NCBI RefSeq assembly: GCF_014207985.1
Contig: NZ_JACHMI010000001.1
Coordinates: forward strand, 12,383,001-12,447,000
Length of the DNA stretch: 64,000 nt
Direction of reading: 5' to 3'
From: Nonomuraea rubra
GTDB taxonomy: Bacteria > Actinomycetota > Actinomycetes > Streptosporangiales > Streptosporangiaceae
Shown: positions 42,731 to 50,394 of the stretch, piece after piece
Layout: every line of letters begins with the position of its first letter
Position numbering within the stretch: the first letter of the stretch is position 1
Translations under genes and position numbers: made by a program
The notes under the pieces: generated by a model
Told to the model about the DNA's origin: nothing
Seen by the model: the letters and a program-made list of their open reading frames with translations, nothing else
Database searches by the model: none

Positions 42731-44143
42731 TCAATCGAGAAACAGGGTGCTCGGCCCGCCGGCTGGTTCATGGATCCGGCCCAGCGCGCGCAGGAAGTGG
42801 CGGCCGTGCGAACGCAGGCCATTGTCGGGAATCCAGCCGGTGGTGTGGGTGAGACCGGCCTTCTGGAGGTCCTGGCGTACGTGTCGGGCAAGCTTGCGGG
42901 CGACGGCCCGGCCATGACGGGTGCGGGTGATCTCGAAGTCGGTGAAGGTGAACGTGTCAGGTGACGGCTGCTGGAGCTGGAGCTCCACGGTGCCGAGTAC
43001 TTCTCCGGCCGTCACATCACCTGGTGGCCGCTTCTCGTAGGACCATCGGCGCAGGTCCCAAATGCGTGGCTCGTCGTGGGGCTGGGCCTCGCGTACCTGT
43101 GTCGTGCCGCCATCGTCCCCGACCACGGCGACGTACCGGACCCGGTTGTCGGAGCACGGCGTGAGGAGCAGGTGGTGGCGCGAGCAGAGCGGATCCCAGT
43201 GATAGGCGAACCAGATCAGCGAAGAGGCCAGGTCGGGGTGGGCGCCGGCCCATAGGTCGTCGAAGAAGAACCATTGCTCGAAATCGTCGCGGCCACCGTG
43301 AAGGAACATCTGGGCCACGTGCTCGGCCACCTGGATGACGGTACGTTCGCGATGGTGTGCCTCAAGGAGACGCAGTGCCGCCTCGTGGGAGCTGGGCGGG
43401 TGGGGCTCCTCTCCGGAATTCCACGTGTACTCCGGCCATTGGTTACAGCGCTCCAAGGCGGCCGCGATGCCGTCCTCGCCGGGCGCGACCAGCACGCGCA
43501 GGACCTCCAGCTCCAACGGCCACTCGCTGGTGGGAACGTAGAGGTCACGTAACGCCGCGCCGAACTTCGGCAGCCGTACGCCGGGTAACGCATGAGTGGA
43601 ATTCCAGCCGATGCTGTCATGCTTCGCCTTGCAGGTGAGCAGGACCGCGAACACGGCCCCTTCCCCCGATTGAGGGCGCTCAGCCAATTCGGTGACCTTG
43701 ATCGGAGCCGCGAACGCCGTGGTGCTCGTCGGAGTGCCTGCGACTTCGGGCAACGGCCCATCATGTACGGCGAAGGACCACCGCTCGGGATTGGCCGCGA
43801 CAGCGGCGTCGTCCACGAGGTAGTAGGCCACGTCGTAGTCCAGTCCGTTGGCGAGTACGCGGACGCTGTGCTCGTCGACGTTGCACTGATAGACCTCCGG
43901 GAGTCGCGTTCTGGCCAGAGTGCGCAGTTCCCGCATGCTCTCCGGGGCCGGGCCGCCCTCCGAGAAGAGCGAGTCCAGGCCGTAGACGGTCGTGCCCAGT
44001 TCTCGGGTGAGCCAGTCGTACGCGTCTTGGGTGGAAGCCTCACTCCAAACGTTGCGCACCCAATCCAGTACCGTCGGCTCGGCCAGCTGCCGGACCGCCT
44101 TGCCGAGAATCCCTTGATTCCACGATCGATAAATCACGTACAT
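42731..44143 (-). CDS. Hypothetical protein of the accessory region
   Basis: 470 residues. A globular protein with no signal or membrane helix that I can see. N-terminal region YRSWNQGILGKAVRQLAEPTVLDWVRNVWSEAS; the middle includes FEQWFFFDDLWAGAHPDLASSLIWFAYHWDPLCSRHHLLLTP; the C-terminus VARKLARHVRQDLQKAGLTHTTGWIPDNGLRSHGRHFLRALGRIH resembles a short DNA- or nucleotide-binding helix cluster. I do not recognise the family. The gene stands at the edge of a region with immunity-like and phage/ICE-derived fragments. Its base composition is lower in GC than its neighbours to the left. Confidence 0.6.
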   Translation of the reverse strand: MYVIYRSWNQGILGKAVRQLAEPTVLDWVRNVWSEASTQDAYDWLTRELGTTVYGLDSLFSEGGPAPESMRELRTLARTRLPEVYQCNVDEHSVRVLANGLDYDVAYYLVDDAAVAANPERWSFAVHDGPLPEVAGTPTSTTAFAAPIKVTELAERPQSGEGAVFAVLLTCKAKHDSIGWNSTHALPGVRLPKFGAALRDLYVPTSEWPLELEVLRVLVAPGEDGIAAALERCNQWPEYTWNSGEEPHPPSSHEAALRLLEAHHRERTVIQVAEHVAQMFLHGGRDDFEQWFFFDDLWAGAHPDLASSLIWFAYHWDPLCSRHHLLLTPCSDNRVRYVAVVGDDGGTTQVREAQPHDEPRIWDLRRWSYEKRPPGDVTAGEVLGTVELQLQQPSPDTFTFTDFEITRTRHGRAVARKLARHVRQDLQKAGLTHTTGWIPDNGLRSHGRHFLRALGRIHEPAGGPSTLFLD

Positions 44144-44163
44144 GGTGCCCCGTATCGACTGGC

Positions 44164-44350
44164 CTATCGCTTCATCGCTCTGTACCGCTTGAGCAGCGCC
44201 GTGACCTTGTCATGGTCACGCGCGCCGTTCAGCTCGGTGAGCAGGTCATCAGTGCACAACTCGTAGTGGTCGCCCTACCAGCAACGCGTCCTGTTGTCCC
44301 ATCCGGTAGCCGCCGGGAACGCCTCTGGCGACGTAGCGCCTCCTGCCCAT
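44164..44350 (-). pseudogene. Broken small gene (frameshift plus nonsense), WDN/WWG family
   Basis: From the ATG at 44348-44350 the text is MGRRRYVARGVPGGYRM. A one-base loss shifts it, and in the other frame it continues WDNRTRCW-stop(TAG)-GDHYELCTDDLLTELNGARD HDKVTALLKRYRAMKR. Intact relatives, as I remember them, read GGYRIWDNxxxxWWGxxYxxxPDDLLxELNG, so TGG-to-TAG and the frameshift both break the gene. Such small genes usually stand beside ImmA/IrrE-type or XRE genes; none is left here. Confidence 0.7.
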
Positions 44351-44533
44351 GGTTCGTCACCCTGTAGCTTGCCCGTTCCGGTGGTCAAGCTCGGCGATCA
44401 GCCGGCTTGCCTGGTGAGCCAGGACGAGGCCTTCCTGGAGCCGGCACACCCAATGGACCCGCTGTCCGCAGCACCTGCGGCGTGGAGTATTGCGGTCCGA
44501 ATTTTTGACAGCCTGCTCTGGCAGAGTGTCCAC

Positions 44534-45091
44534 GTGAACCTGGACGAATTCTGGAGCATCGTCGAATCCGCCCGCACGGATGCGAAGCCTACCCATGAGG
44601 CACTCGTTGATCGGCTTGCAGTCCTCACGATGGACGAGATTCTCGATTTCCAGATGCGGTTCGATGAGGTACAGGATGCAGTCCATCGGTGGGATGTCTG
44701 GGCTGCCGCTTATCTGATCGGTGGCGGGTGCTCGGATGACAGCTTCAGCGACTTCCGGGCAGGGTTGGTCGCATTGGGCCGTTCCTGGTTCGAGAAGGCG
44801 GCACAGTCCCCCGACAGCCTGGCCGACCATCCGGTCGTCATAGAAGCCGCAGCTCAAGGCGACCTTGATGCCATCTTCTATGAAGACCTCGGAATTGCGG
44901 CCGGCGCCGCCTACGACCGGCACACCGATGGCGATGTCGACGCCTTCTATGAGGCCTTGGAGGTTCGCATGGAAGCGGTGGAGCAGGCCGCAGGGGACGA
45001 CATGGGGGAAGACTTCGACTTCGACGACGACGCCCAGATGCGTCAGCGCTTGCCCCGCCTGTCGGCACTCTTCCTACCACCGGCCGGTTGA
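44534..45091 (+). CDS. DUF4240 domain protein
   Basis: 185 residues from the GTG at 44534, which gives the family's start: VNLDEFWSIVESARTDAK. Follows with LTMDEILDFQMRFDEVQDAVHRWDVWAAAYLIGGGCSDDSFSDFRAGLVALGRSWFEKA, which I recognise as DUF4240. The protein ends in an acidic tail (GEDFDFDDDAQ). Function unproven; DUF4240 proteins often occur near toxin-immunity loci. No toxin gene is adjacent. The open frame further upstream (44294) is non-conserved. Confidence 0.78.
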   Translation: MNLDEFWSIVESARTDAKPTHEALVDRLAVLTMDEILDFQMRFDEVQDAVHRWDVWAAAYLIGGGCSDDSFSDFRAGLVALGRSWFEKAAQSPDSLADHPVVIEAAAQGDLDAIFYEDLGIAAGAAYDRHTDGDVDAFYEALEVRMEAVEQAAGDDMGEDFDFDDDAQMRQRLPRLSALFLPPAG

Positions 45092-45347
45092 AGCCACGCA
45101 CACTGACTCGCCGGTATTGAACGATGGCTCGCGACTTGCGGTCGACCGCCCGCCCGGTATCGGGCGCGGGATTTTTAGAAGAGCCCGACCTCGCGGCAGG
45201 TTAGAAAGCTTCAAAGCGGGTCTTTGCTCGCCGTAAGGCGCCTGGACGAGTATGCACCTTCTGATCCAAGTCCGAAAACCATCTTCGATGGCGTCCTAAC
45301 GGGCTTCACATTGCAGGGTCGCACCGCTTCATGCTATCCGAGATCGT
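45092..45347. other. Gap without recognisable gene
   Basis: 256 bp between the DUF4240 and DUF5655 genes. Lower GC than average, no coding frame with normal codon bias, no strong hairpin or repeat. Confidence 0.5.
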
Positions 45348-45749
45348 TCAGGTAAGCCCAGTTTTGTTCTCACGAGCTCCCAGATGTGCACCTTGGCCGA
45401 CGTCGTAGGCTTCGCGGATCCAGCCAGCAAACTCGTCGTCAAGCTCCGCCAGATCAGAGATCCGGAAGGCATGAACGTATAGCCGTTTCGTGTACGGCGA
45501 AATATTGGTGATGCGTGCATCTTCGCCTACTATTCGTTGGACGTCGAAGTAACCTCGGAGTCCGCGAGCGTCCGGCCTTGCTCCCGCGAACCCTCGACGT
45601 TTCCCCTTAACGGTGACCATGCTCTTCGAGACTGCGTAGGCGAAGGGTCCGCACGCCTCAACCAACCTGATGAACTCGTGGTAGAGCGCTACGGAGCTGT
45701 CGGGCTTACCTGCAAGGTGATCGTCAATCGTCCATGTCTTCTCGTCCAT
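45348..45749 (-). CDS. DUF5655 domain protein
   Basis: 133 residues. WTIDDHLAGKPDSSVALYHEFIRLVEACGPFAYAVSKSMVTVKGKRRGFAGA is the typical DUF5655 text. The remainder alternates basic and acidic segments (TNISPYTKRLYVHAFRI). Probably nucleic-acid related by fold, but no function is established. It lies next to an integrase 3' fragment and the degenerate tRNA-Ala copy, so it may be cargo of a lost element. Confidence 0.75.
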   Translation of the reverse strand: MDEKTWTIDDHLAGKPDSSVALYHEFIRLVEACGPFAYAVSKSMVTVKGKRRGFAGARPDARGLRGYFDVQRIVGEDARITNISPYTKRLYVHAFRISDLAELDDEFAGWIREAYDVGQGAHLGARENKTGLT

Positions 45750-45800
45750 GGGGCGGAACGTAGCAGACGGAAACGACACTTTGCGGAGCACATACCTGCA

Positions 45801-45898
45801 TACCAGCACGCGACCCAAGACGCGGATGAGAAGATCGCCGGCGCGCTCCCGGCCCGCGTGGAGCCTAGGAGATCCGAACTCCTGACTTCCTGCTTGCA
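45801..45898 (+). mobile_element. Integrase 3' fragment followed by a degenerate tRNA-Ala att copy
   Basis: 45801-45856 encodes YQHATQDADEKIAGALPARVE, the end of a tyrosine integrase beginning at the catalytic Tyr; nothing upstream continues it. Directly after it, 45857-45898 copies the tRNA-Ala 3' half (TGGAGCCTAGGAGATCCGAA...) with one substitution (CC for TC). This is what remains when an element integrated in tRNA-Ala decays. Confidence 0.7.
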
Positions 45899-46177
45899 AG
45901 CGGGAGCCGGTCACGGTGTAGAGAAGTCGTCGCCCTGTTCACGTAGTCGGTGCCACCCAGTGGGGTGTGATCGTGCGAGATGGTGTTGCTGTACACAGGA
46001 CTCTGGTCGGCGGCCCGCCCCATCATCCGATGGCGAGTGGACCCGTACCGCGGGGCCCCAGCCCGAGGTGCGGAAACCACGCGGCCCCCCAAAGAGCACC
46101 TCATGATCGCGGAGGCCCGGCACATGCGTTGTGCCGCACAGCGCAGAAGCCGCTCGAATCGAGATATCTTCCTCGCC

Positions 46178-46738
46178 ATGAGTCCCCAGTACGCATGGTC
46201 TGAACGCTTCCCTGCAAGACATGCGGAGACCCAAAGTTCTGCTCACCAGCCGGTCAGCCCGCTCGGCGATCTGTATCCTCCGGCTACCGAAGCAGAGGTC
46301 CGCGAGCTTGAAGAGCGGTTAGATGTGGAGCTGCCGCCGAGTTACCGGCAGTTTCTCCTGGTCGCCAACGGGCGGGGCAACGCCGATGACTGCTGCTTGC
46401 TGCGTGCCAAAGAAGTCGGCTGGCTCCGTGACGTCGACCCCTCGATCGCCAAGAGCTGGTCAGAACCCAAGCCCGTGAACTCATGGAGCGTGCCCGACGA
46501 GCTCTACTTCGTCTATGGACTGGAGCAGGACTCCATCCGTTACAGAGGGGAGTACGTACCCGACACCCTTCTGATCGGATACTGGGATGACGGAGTGGCG
46601 CTCCTCAATCCCTGCGTCCGCACCGCTGAAGGTGAGTGGGAAGCCTGGTATCTCGCACCATGGCTGCCCGGCGCTCACCGTTACAGGTCATTTTGGGACC
46701 TCGCAATGGACGAGCTGAGAATGCAGTACTCACGTTGA
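46178..46738 (+). CDS. SMI1/KNR4 (SUKH) family protein, orphan immunity-like
   Basis: 186 residues from the ATG at 46178. SUKH signature: LYPPATEAEVRELEERLDVELPPSYRQFLLVANG, then a variable part with DELYFVYGLEQDSIRYRGEYVPDTLLIGYWDDGVALLNP. SUKH proteins are immunity factors against secreted or contact-dependent toxins. No toxin with matching orientation is beside it. Located between two att copies of tRNA-Ala. Codon use is less GC-biased than in the core genes. Confidence 0.85.
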   Translation: MSPQYAWSERFPARHAETQSSAHQPVSPLGDLYPPATEAEVRELEERLDVELPPSYRQFLLVANGRGNADDCCLLRAKEVGWLRDVDPSIAKSWSEPKPVNSWSVPDELYFVYGLEQDSIRYRGEYVPDTLLIGYWDDGVALLNPCVRTAEGEWEAWYLAPWLPGAHRYRSFWDLAMDELRMQYSR

Positions 46739-47161
46739 TGCCCTCGGGCACGTGGGCGTGCCGTTTCGCCCCCAGTGGCCGGCTGATCGGACCATCCAAC
46801 TTCTGGCGCAGCTTCACCCACGCCTGTGCCAAGAGCCGAATACAGGAAGCGAAGCCATGGAAATCCGGATCGCCAGGGGCTACCGCACCTCGGAACGAAC
46901 CTCTCGCGCCGGTTGAATGGTCAAGCGACGCGCAGCTCCGATGGCGCCGTAGGCGCGGGGGTGCGCCGCAGGCGCCTCAATGAAGGCGCCTGAGCTCTTC
47001 TTGCGCGAAGCGCCGCACGGGAAGACCTTTCGCGCGCCGAAGGCGCGCCCAGGAAGACAGCCCGAGCGAGAGCGAGGCCCACCGGGGCGGGCCACAACAG
47101 GCAACCACTCAAACGGGCAACGGGTGGGTGAGCTGCGGCCCACCTACCCGCACCCCCTCAG
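46739..47161. other. Non-coding accessory stretch with GC-rich inverted repeats
   Basis: About 420 bp without a convincing gene. 46930-47060 is full of gcgcc/ggcgc words (ggcgccgtaggcgcg, gccgcaggcgcctcaatgaaggcgcctga) that can form several hairpins. Possibly a decayed replication or transfer region of the integrated element; nothing more specific can be seen. Confidence 0.4.
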
Positions 47162-47205
47162 GGTGGAGCCTAGGAGATTCGAACTCCTGACTTCCTGCTT
47201 GCAAA
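47162..47205. mobile_element. attachment-site copy of tRNA-Ala 3' end
   Basis: 44 bp identical to 48995-49038, which is the 3' part (from the anticodon loop to the discriminator) of the intact tRNA-Ala gene. Together they bound a 1.8-kb segment that holds one unknown gene and a broken integrase, so they are the two ends (attL/attR) of an integrated element. Confidence 0.8.
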
Positions 47206-47290
47206 TCGGTCTGATCTTCGAGGACTACGGCCTTGACCTGGGCGGCAGGCAGTCCGCCCGTGACCGTGACTGACCCCTGTTGACCGCCCT

Positions 47291-47311
47291 TAATGGCACG
47301 CTAATGGCACG
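47291..47311. repeat. Arm-type repeats, left end of the element
   Basis: TAATGGCACG at 47291-47300 and again at 47302-47311, an 11-bp period. The same pair (second unit GAATGGCACG) recurs at 48935-48955 near the other end, in the same orientation and spacing. Confidence 0.7.
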
Positions 47312-47357
47312 GCGATCACGTGTGTGGACACGGGGTCTGTTCTGCCGGACCTCTGTT

Positions 47358-47969
47358 CTACGGTGTGCGGTCACCGTATTTTTCGATGATCGAGCTGAGA
47401 GAGCGTGGGGCTGACGGCATCTCCTCCCCCAGTGGACCCGGTGAGGTGACGCCAGTGTGTACGGATCGCATCCATTCGTCGTCGACCACAGCCTGGCATA
47501 GCGCTTCGGCGGTGATGAGCGTGGCGAGACCACAACTGTTCTCCCAGGTCTCCCGACCCGCGGGGCTGGCGGCGACCCATTGCTCGACGCTGGCGAGATC
47601 AGGAATTGGATACCAGCTCCAGTCCAGCATGTCGAACTTGACCACCAGGCCGCTTTCCGTCCGATAAGAGATCAAGGCTGGGGCTTCATCGATCCATACA
47701 GCGCTCAGACAGGGGCCGTACTGCGCCAGAATGGGAAGAGCACCCTCGGTGACAGAATCGACGCGGTAGTCCATGATGACGGTGCCCTTACCGAGGCGCC
47801 CGATGAGCATGTCGACGTCGTCTGCGAGGAAGCGCGCCGGCTGAGTGCTCTCGGGTGAGATGCCATACGCAGCCAGGACGTCGTCAATCTTGGTGGCAGA
47901 ACACCACGTCAAGTCGACGACCAGCTGAGTGTGCAGGCGAAACCACTGACTGTAGGTTGAGTCGATCAC
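47358..47969 (-). CDS. Hypothetical cargo protein, possibly DUF6461-like
   Basis: 203 residues. WCSATKIDDVLAAYGISPESTQPARFLADD at the N-terminus, LVVKFDMLDWSWYPIPDLASVEQWVAASPAG in the middle. A mixed alpha/beta protein without signal peptide. The layout recalls DUF6461, in which a short helical start precedes a beta-rich core, but I am not sure. It is the only intact gene between the two perfect att copies, so it is cargo of the element. Lower GC than the chromosomal genes. Confidence 0.55.
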   Translation of the reverse strand: MIDSTYSQWFRLHTQLVVDLTWCSATKIDDVLAAYGISPESTQPARFLADDVDMLIGRLGKGTVIMDYRVDSVTEGALPILAQYGPCLSAVWIDEAPALISYRTESGLVVKFDMLDWSWYPIPDLASVEQWVAASPAGRETWENSCGLATLITAEALCQAVVDDEWMRSVHTGVTSPGPLGEEMPSAPRSLSSIIEKYGDRTP

Positions 47970-48199
47970 GGACGTTTCCTCTCAGGCTGACACCGCCATG
48001 GGCCACGCTCAAAGATCTTTGCGCATCCGCGTACCGTCCGCCGCCGAACCGAGATCAGCCACGTTGCTCGGTGAGCCAGGGTGAGGAACGAACCCTGCAT
48101 CGTCGATCGCCCCCAAGCACGTGCGGCGTCCAGCCATGCAGTGGCGATCGTAGGGCTGCGTCTGTGCGGCGGCGTGGCAACCCCGGTCGGAGCGTTCGG
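47970..48199. other. Gap upstream of the integrase remnant
   Basis: 230 bp with no recognisable gene. The missing N-terminal part of the integrase would be expected here, but the frame gives only arginine/proline-rich text. Confidence 0.4.
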
Positions 48200-48939
48200 T
48201 TGGTACGGCGAGGCTCGCGTGCGGTGCCCGGTCCGGTGTCCCGCCGCCGTCCGGGACCGGCCCCCAGGCCGCACGCCCGGTGCTCACCGTCTCCCAGGTC
48301 TTCGAGCTGGCCGACCGGATGGCAGACCGCCGCTTCCGCGCCATGGTCCTGCTGACCACCTTCGCTAGTCTGCGCTGGGGTGAGGTGACGGCGCTGCGGC
48401 GGTCCAGCATCGACCTTCAGACCCGTACAGTCCGGGTACGGGAACAGCTCCTCGAACTCGACAACGGCGAGATGCGGCTGGGGCCGCTGAAGTCGAAGGC
48501 TGGGCGGCGAACCGTCAGCATCCCCTCGGTGATCGTCCCGGTCCTCGTCGAACACCTGGCGGCGTACGTTGACGAGGCCGAAGACGCCTTCGTGTTCCTC
48601 GGCAAGCGCGGGGCGTTCCTTCGAGGGAGCAACTTCCGCCGCGAGTCCAAGTGGGCTGACGCGCTCAAGGAGATGGGCGTGCAGGGGCTGCACTTCCACG
48701 ATCTCCGCCACACCGGTAACACCCTGGCGGTGCAGTCAGGGGCGAGCCTTGCCGACCTGAAGGCGCGGATGGGGGCACGACAGCGACCGGGCCGCACTCA
48801 TCTACCAGCACGCGACCCGTGACGCCGACCAGAAGATCGCCGACGCTCTCAGCGCCCATGTGGAGGCAGAGCAGAAGAAGGCGAAGAAGGATGATGATGA
48901 CGACGGTATGGCGGGAGCGCTGGTGCCCGCGAGCTAATG
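48200..48939 (+). pseudogene. Truncated, frameshifted tyrosine integrase
   Basis: The visible frame runs VLTVSQVFELADRMADRRFRAMVLLTTFASLRWGEVTAL, GPLKSKAGRRTVSIPS and GLHFHDLRHTGNTLAVQSGASLADLKARMG, showing the catalytic Arg (LRWGE), Lys region and HxxR (HDLRHTG). At about 48774 an extra G breaks the frame; after correction it reads HDSDRAALIYQHATRDADQKIADALSAHVEAEQKKAKK with the nucleophilic Tyr. The N-terminal arm-binding domain is missing. It lies 54 bp from the tRNA-Ala gene, the position of the integrase in actinomycete elements. Confidence 0.85.
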
Positions 48940-48955
48940 GCACGTGAATGGCACG
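48935..48955. repeat. Arm-type repeats, right end of the element
   Basis: TAATGGCACG (48935-48944), one base, GAATGGCACG (48946-48955). Matches 47291-47311 at the other end and overlaps the integrase stop. Confidence 0.7.
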
Positions 48956-48990
48956 AACACCCCGTCACATGATCAGTGACGGGGTGTTTT
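48956..48990 (+). terminator. Intrinsic terminator after the integrase remnant
   Basis: AACACCCCGTCAC (48956-48968), 7-nt loop, GTGACGGGGTGTT (48976-48988): 13 perfect pairs, followed by TT. It separates the integrase from tRNA-Ala, read on the other strand. Confidence 0.8.
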
Positions 48991-48993
48991 AGC

Positions 48994-49069
48994 TGGTGGA
49001 GCCTAGGAGATTCGAACTCCTGACTTCCTGCTTGCAAAGCAGGCGCTCTGCCAACTGAGCTAAGGCCCC
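48994..49069 (-). tRNA. tRNA-Ala (anticodon TGC)
   Basis: 76 bases including the encoded CCA. On the minus strand it starts GGGGCCTTAGCTCAGTTGGC and ends AGGCTCCACCA, so the acceptor arms (GGGGCCT/AGGCTCC) pair. The anticodon arm CCTGC-TTTGCAA-GCAGG gives TGC. The T-arm GGAGTTCGAATCTCC is normal. It serves as the integration site (attB) of elements seen at 45857-48995, yet remains complete. Confidence 0.95.
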
Positions 49070-49084
49070 TTCGACGAAGATAGC

Positions 49085-49813
49085 TTACCGGGCCGAGGAA
49101 GCTACCTGCGTCGTGCCAAGGTCGTCGCTCAGGATCAAGTTCGGGAAGTCCGCGATCGAGTCGAGGATGTGGGTGGCCCCGCCCTTCAGCAGGCGTTCCC
49201 GGCTGTGTACGCCCGTCATGACCCCCGCCACGATCGAGGCCCCGGCTCGCTTGCCGCAGAGCATGTCGCTCTCCGAGTCTCCGATGACGGCCACCTGGCG
49301 TACGTCGGGCACTTCCAGCCGGAGTACGGCGTGGAGGACCATGTCGGGCCAGGGGCGGCCGCGGCCGCCGGCGTCTTCGGGGGAGATGGCCAGGTCGATC
49401 TTGTCGTGCCAGCCGAGGACGCTCAGGATGCGGCTCAGGGTGGTGCGGCTGAAGCCGGTGATCAGGGCCAGCTTGATGCCGGTGCCGCGGAGCTTGTCGA
49501 GGACCTCCAGGACTCCGGGCATGGGGACGAGACCTGCCCGCTCCAGCGCTCCCTCGTAGGAGCGTTCGAACGTCAGGTTCGCCGCCTGGGCCTGGGCCTC
49601 GTTGCCGGGGAAGATCCCACGGAAGACATCGATCTTGGGGCAGCCCCGGGACCGGTGCACGTGAACCATGGCACGCGCGTACGCTCCGGTCCCGGGCACT
49701 ATGCCTTGGGTCGCGATCGCCTCGGCGAAGGCGCGCTCGACCATGGCGATGTCACCGACTGTGGTGCCTGCCAGGTCCAGGCACGCCAGCTTGATGGGGA
49801 CGACGTCACTCAT
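49085..49813 (-). CDS. HAD-superfamily phosphatase, phosphonatase-like
   Basis: 242 residues. HAD motifs: LACLDLAGTT with nucleophile Asp13, ALITGFSR (motif II), RPWPDMV (Lys replaced region, motif III side) and VIGDSESDML (motif IV). The AGTT and GRPWPDMV text is that of phosphonatase-like hydrolases related to phosphonoacetaldehyde hydrolase. The true substrate is uncertain, since this subgroup often lacks the Schiff-base lysine. It lies 15 bp after DLW-39 on the same strand. Confidence 0.88.
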   Translation of the reverse strand: MSDVVPIKLACLDLAGTTVGDIAMVERAFAEAIATQGIVPGTGAYARAMVHVHRSRGCPKIDVFRGIFPGNEAQAQAANLTFERSYEGALERAGLVPMPGVLEVLDKLRGTGIKLALITGFSRTTLSRILSVLGWHDKIDLAISPEDAGGRGRPWPDMVLHAVLRLEVPDVRQVAVIGDSESDMLCGKRAGASIVAGVMTGVHSRERLLKGGATHILDSIADFPNLILSDDLGTTQVASSAR

Positions 49814-49828
49814 CGCCTCGCCGGTCGG

Positions 49829-49948
49829 TTAGTTCTCGCTGCCGGTCGCCTCGGTCCAGAGATCGAGCTCTGCGCGGTCGGCCTGCACCTTACGCCAGAT
49901 CAGCAACCCCCCGAGGGCGATCAGCGCCAGAACGAGCAGCTTCTTCAC
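49829..49948 (-). CDS. DLW-39 family protein
   Basis: 39 codons from the GTG at 49946-49948: VKKLLVLALIALGGLLIWR, then KVQADRAELDLWTEATGSEN. The length of 39 residues, one membrane helix and the DLW triplet identify the actinobacterial DLW-39 family. Elsewhere it is usually found next to a tRNA-Ala gene near gyrA; here tRNA-Ala is also close by. Function unknown. Confidence 0.88.
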   Translation of the reverse strand: MKKLLVLALIALGGLLIWRKVQADRAELDLWTEATGSEN

Positions 49949-50051
49949 GGTGTGACCCCACTTCTTCGACGGCCTCACCTGCCGGGGTGAGACCCAACGG
50001 TTGACAAGCAGCCTAGCAAGGTATGGCTGCGGTCCCTGTGTCGTGCACTGA

Positions 50052-50081
50052 CCAGATGGGCCGAATGTGTGGCCCATCTGG
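50052..50081. terminator. Perfect 11-bp hairpin of unclear role
   Basis: CCAGATGGGCC (50052-50062), loop gaatgtgt, GGCCCATCTGG (50071-50081). It is about 100 bp upstream of DLW-39 on one side and 150 bp before the copper promoter on the other. It might insulate the two. Confidence 0.4.
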
Positions 50082-50228
50082 GACAACAGCTCGATCATGC
50101 CAAATATCCAGCCCGGATGCGCAGGGAGTTCCCGGTGGTGTGAAGCGTGTCCAGGGGTCTGCAGGGGCAGCCGGGCTCGAAGGCTCCAGGCCCGGGCACG
50201 TTCTGAAGAGGAGCGCCGCATCCACAGC

Positions 50229-50257
50229 TTGACATACCCCTGGGGGGTATATATGGT
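50229..50257 (+). promoter_or_regulatory. CsoR-controlled promoter of the copper operon
   Basis: -35 TTGACA (50229-50234), 17-bp spacer, -10 TATGGT (50252-50257). The spacer is the CsoR-type palindrome ATACCCC-tgg-GGGGTAT (50234-50250). Occupation by a CsoR repressor would block the polymerase; Cu(I) would release it. Confidence 0.8.
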
Positions 50258-50343
50258 TCCGAGCGCTCCCCAGGGATGCCGGAAAGCGAGGCAAGCCGCC
50301 GGACGCCCGCCATCCGTATCCATAAGTGACCCGAATCTCACAG

Positions 50344-50360
50344 ATACCCTAGGGGGGTAC
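50344..50360 (+). promoter_or_regulatory. Second CsoR-type box
   Basis: ATACCCT-agg-GGGGTAC, 50344-50360: an imperfect copy of the same operator, 35 bp before the copZ start. It may serve a closer promoter or support loop formation with the first. Confidence 0.6.
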
Positions 50361-50394
50361 GGCGTTGGACTCGATGCAGAAGAAGGAGACGGCG

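Larger units (their letters stand above)
49949..50394. other. Upstream region of copZ: hairpin and copper operators, no gene
   Basis: About 446 bp. It holds a perfect 11-bp hairpin (50052-50081), the first CsoR-type promoter (50229-50257) and the second CsoR-type box (50344-50360). I see no coding sequence of normal composition. A copper-inducible leader or small RNA is possible from the first promoter. Confidence 0.5.

Noticed and set aside
47162..47205. Second and third tRNA-Ala genes
   Set aside because: Only the 3' part is present here and at 45857; the D-arm and 5' acceptor strand are missing, so no tRNA can form.
50365..50394. Earlier copZ start at 50365
   Set aside because: MDSMQKKETA would overlap the second CsoR box edge and lacks a ribosome-binding site; the ATG at 50395 has gaaggag.
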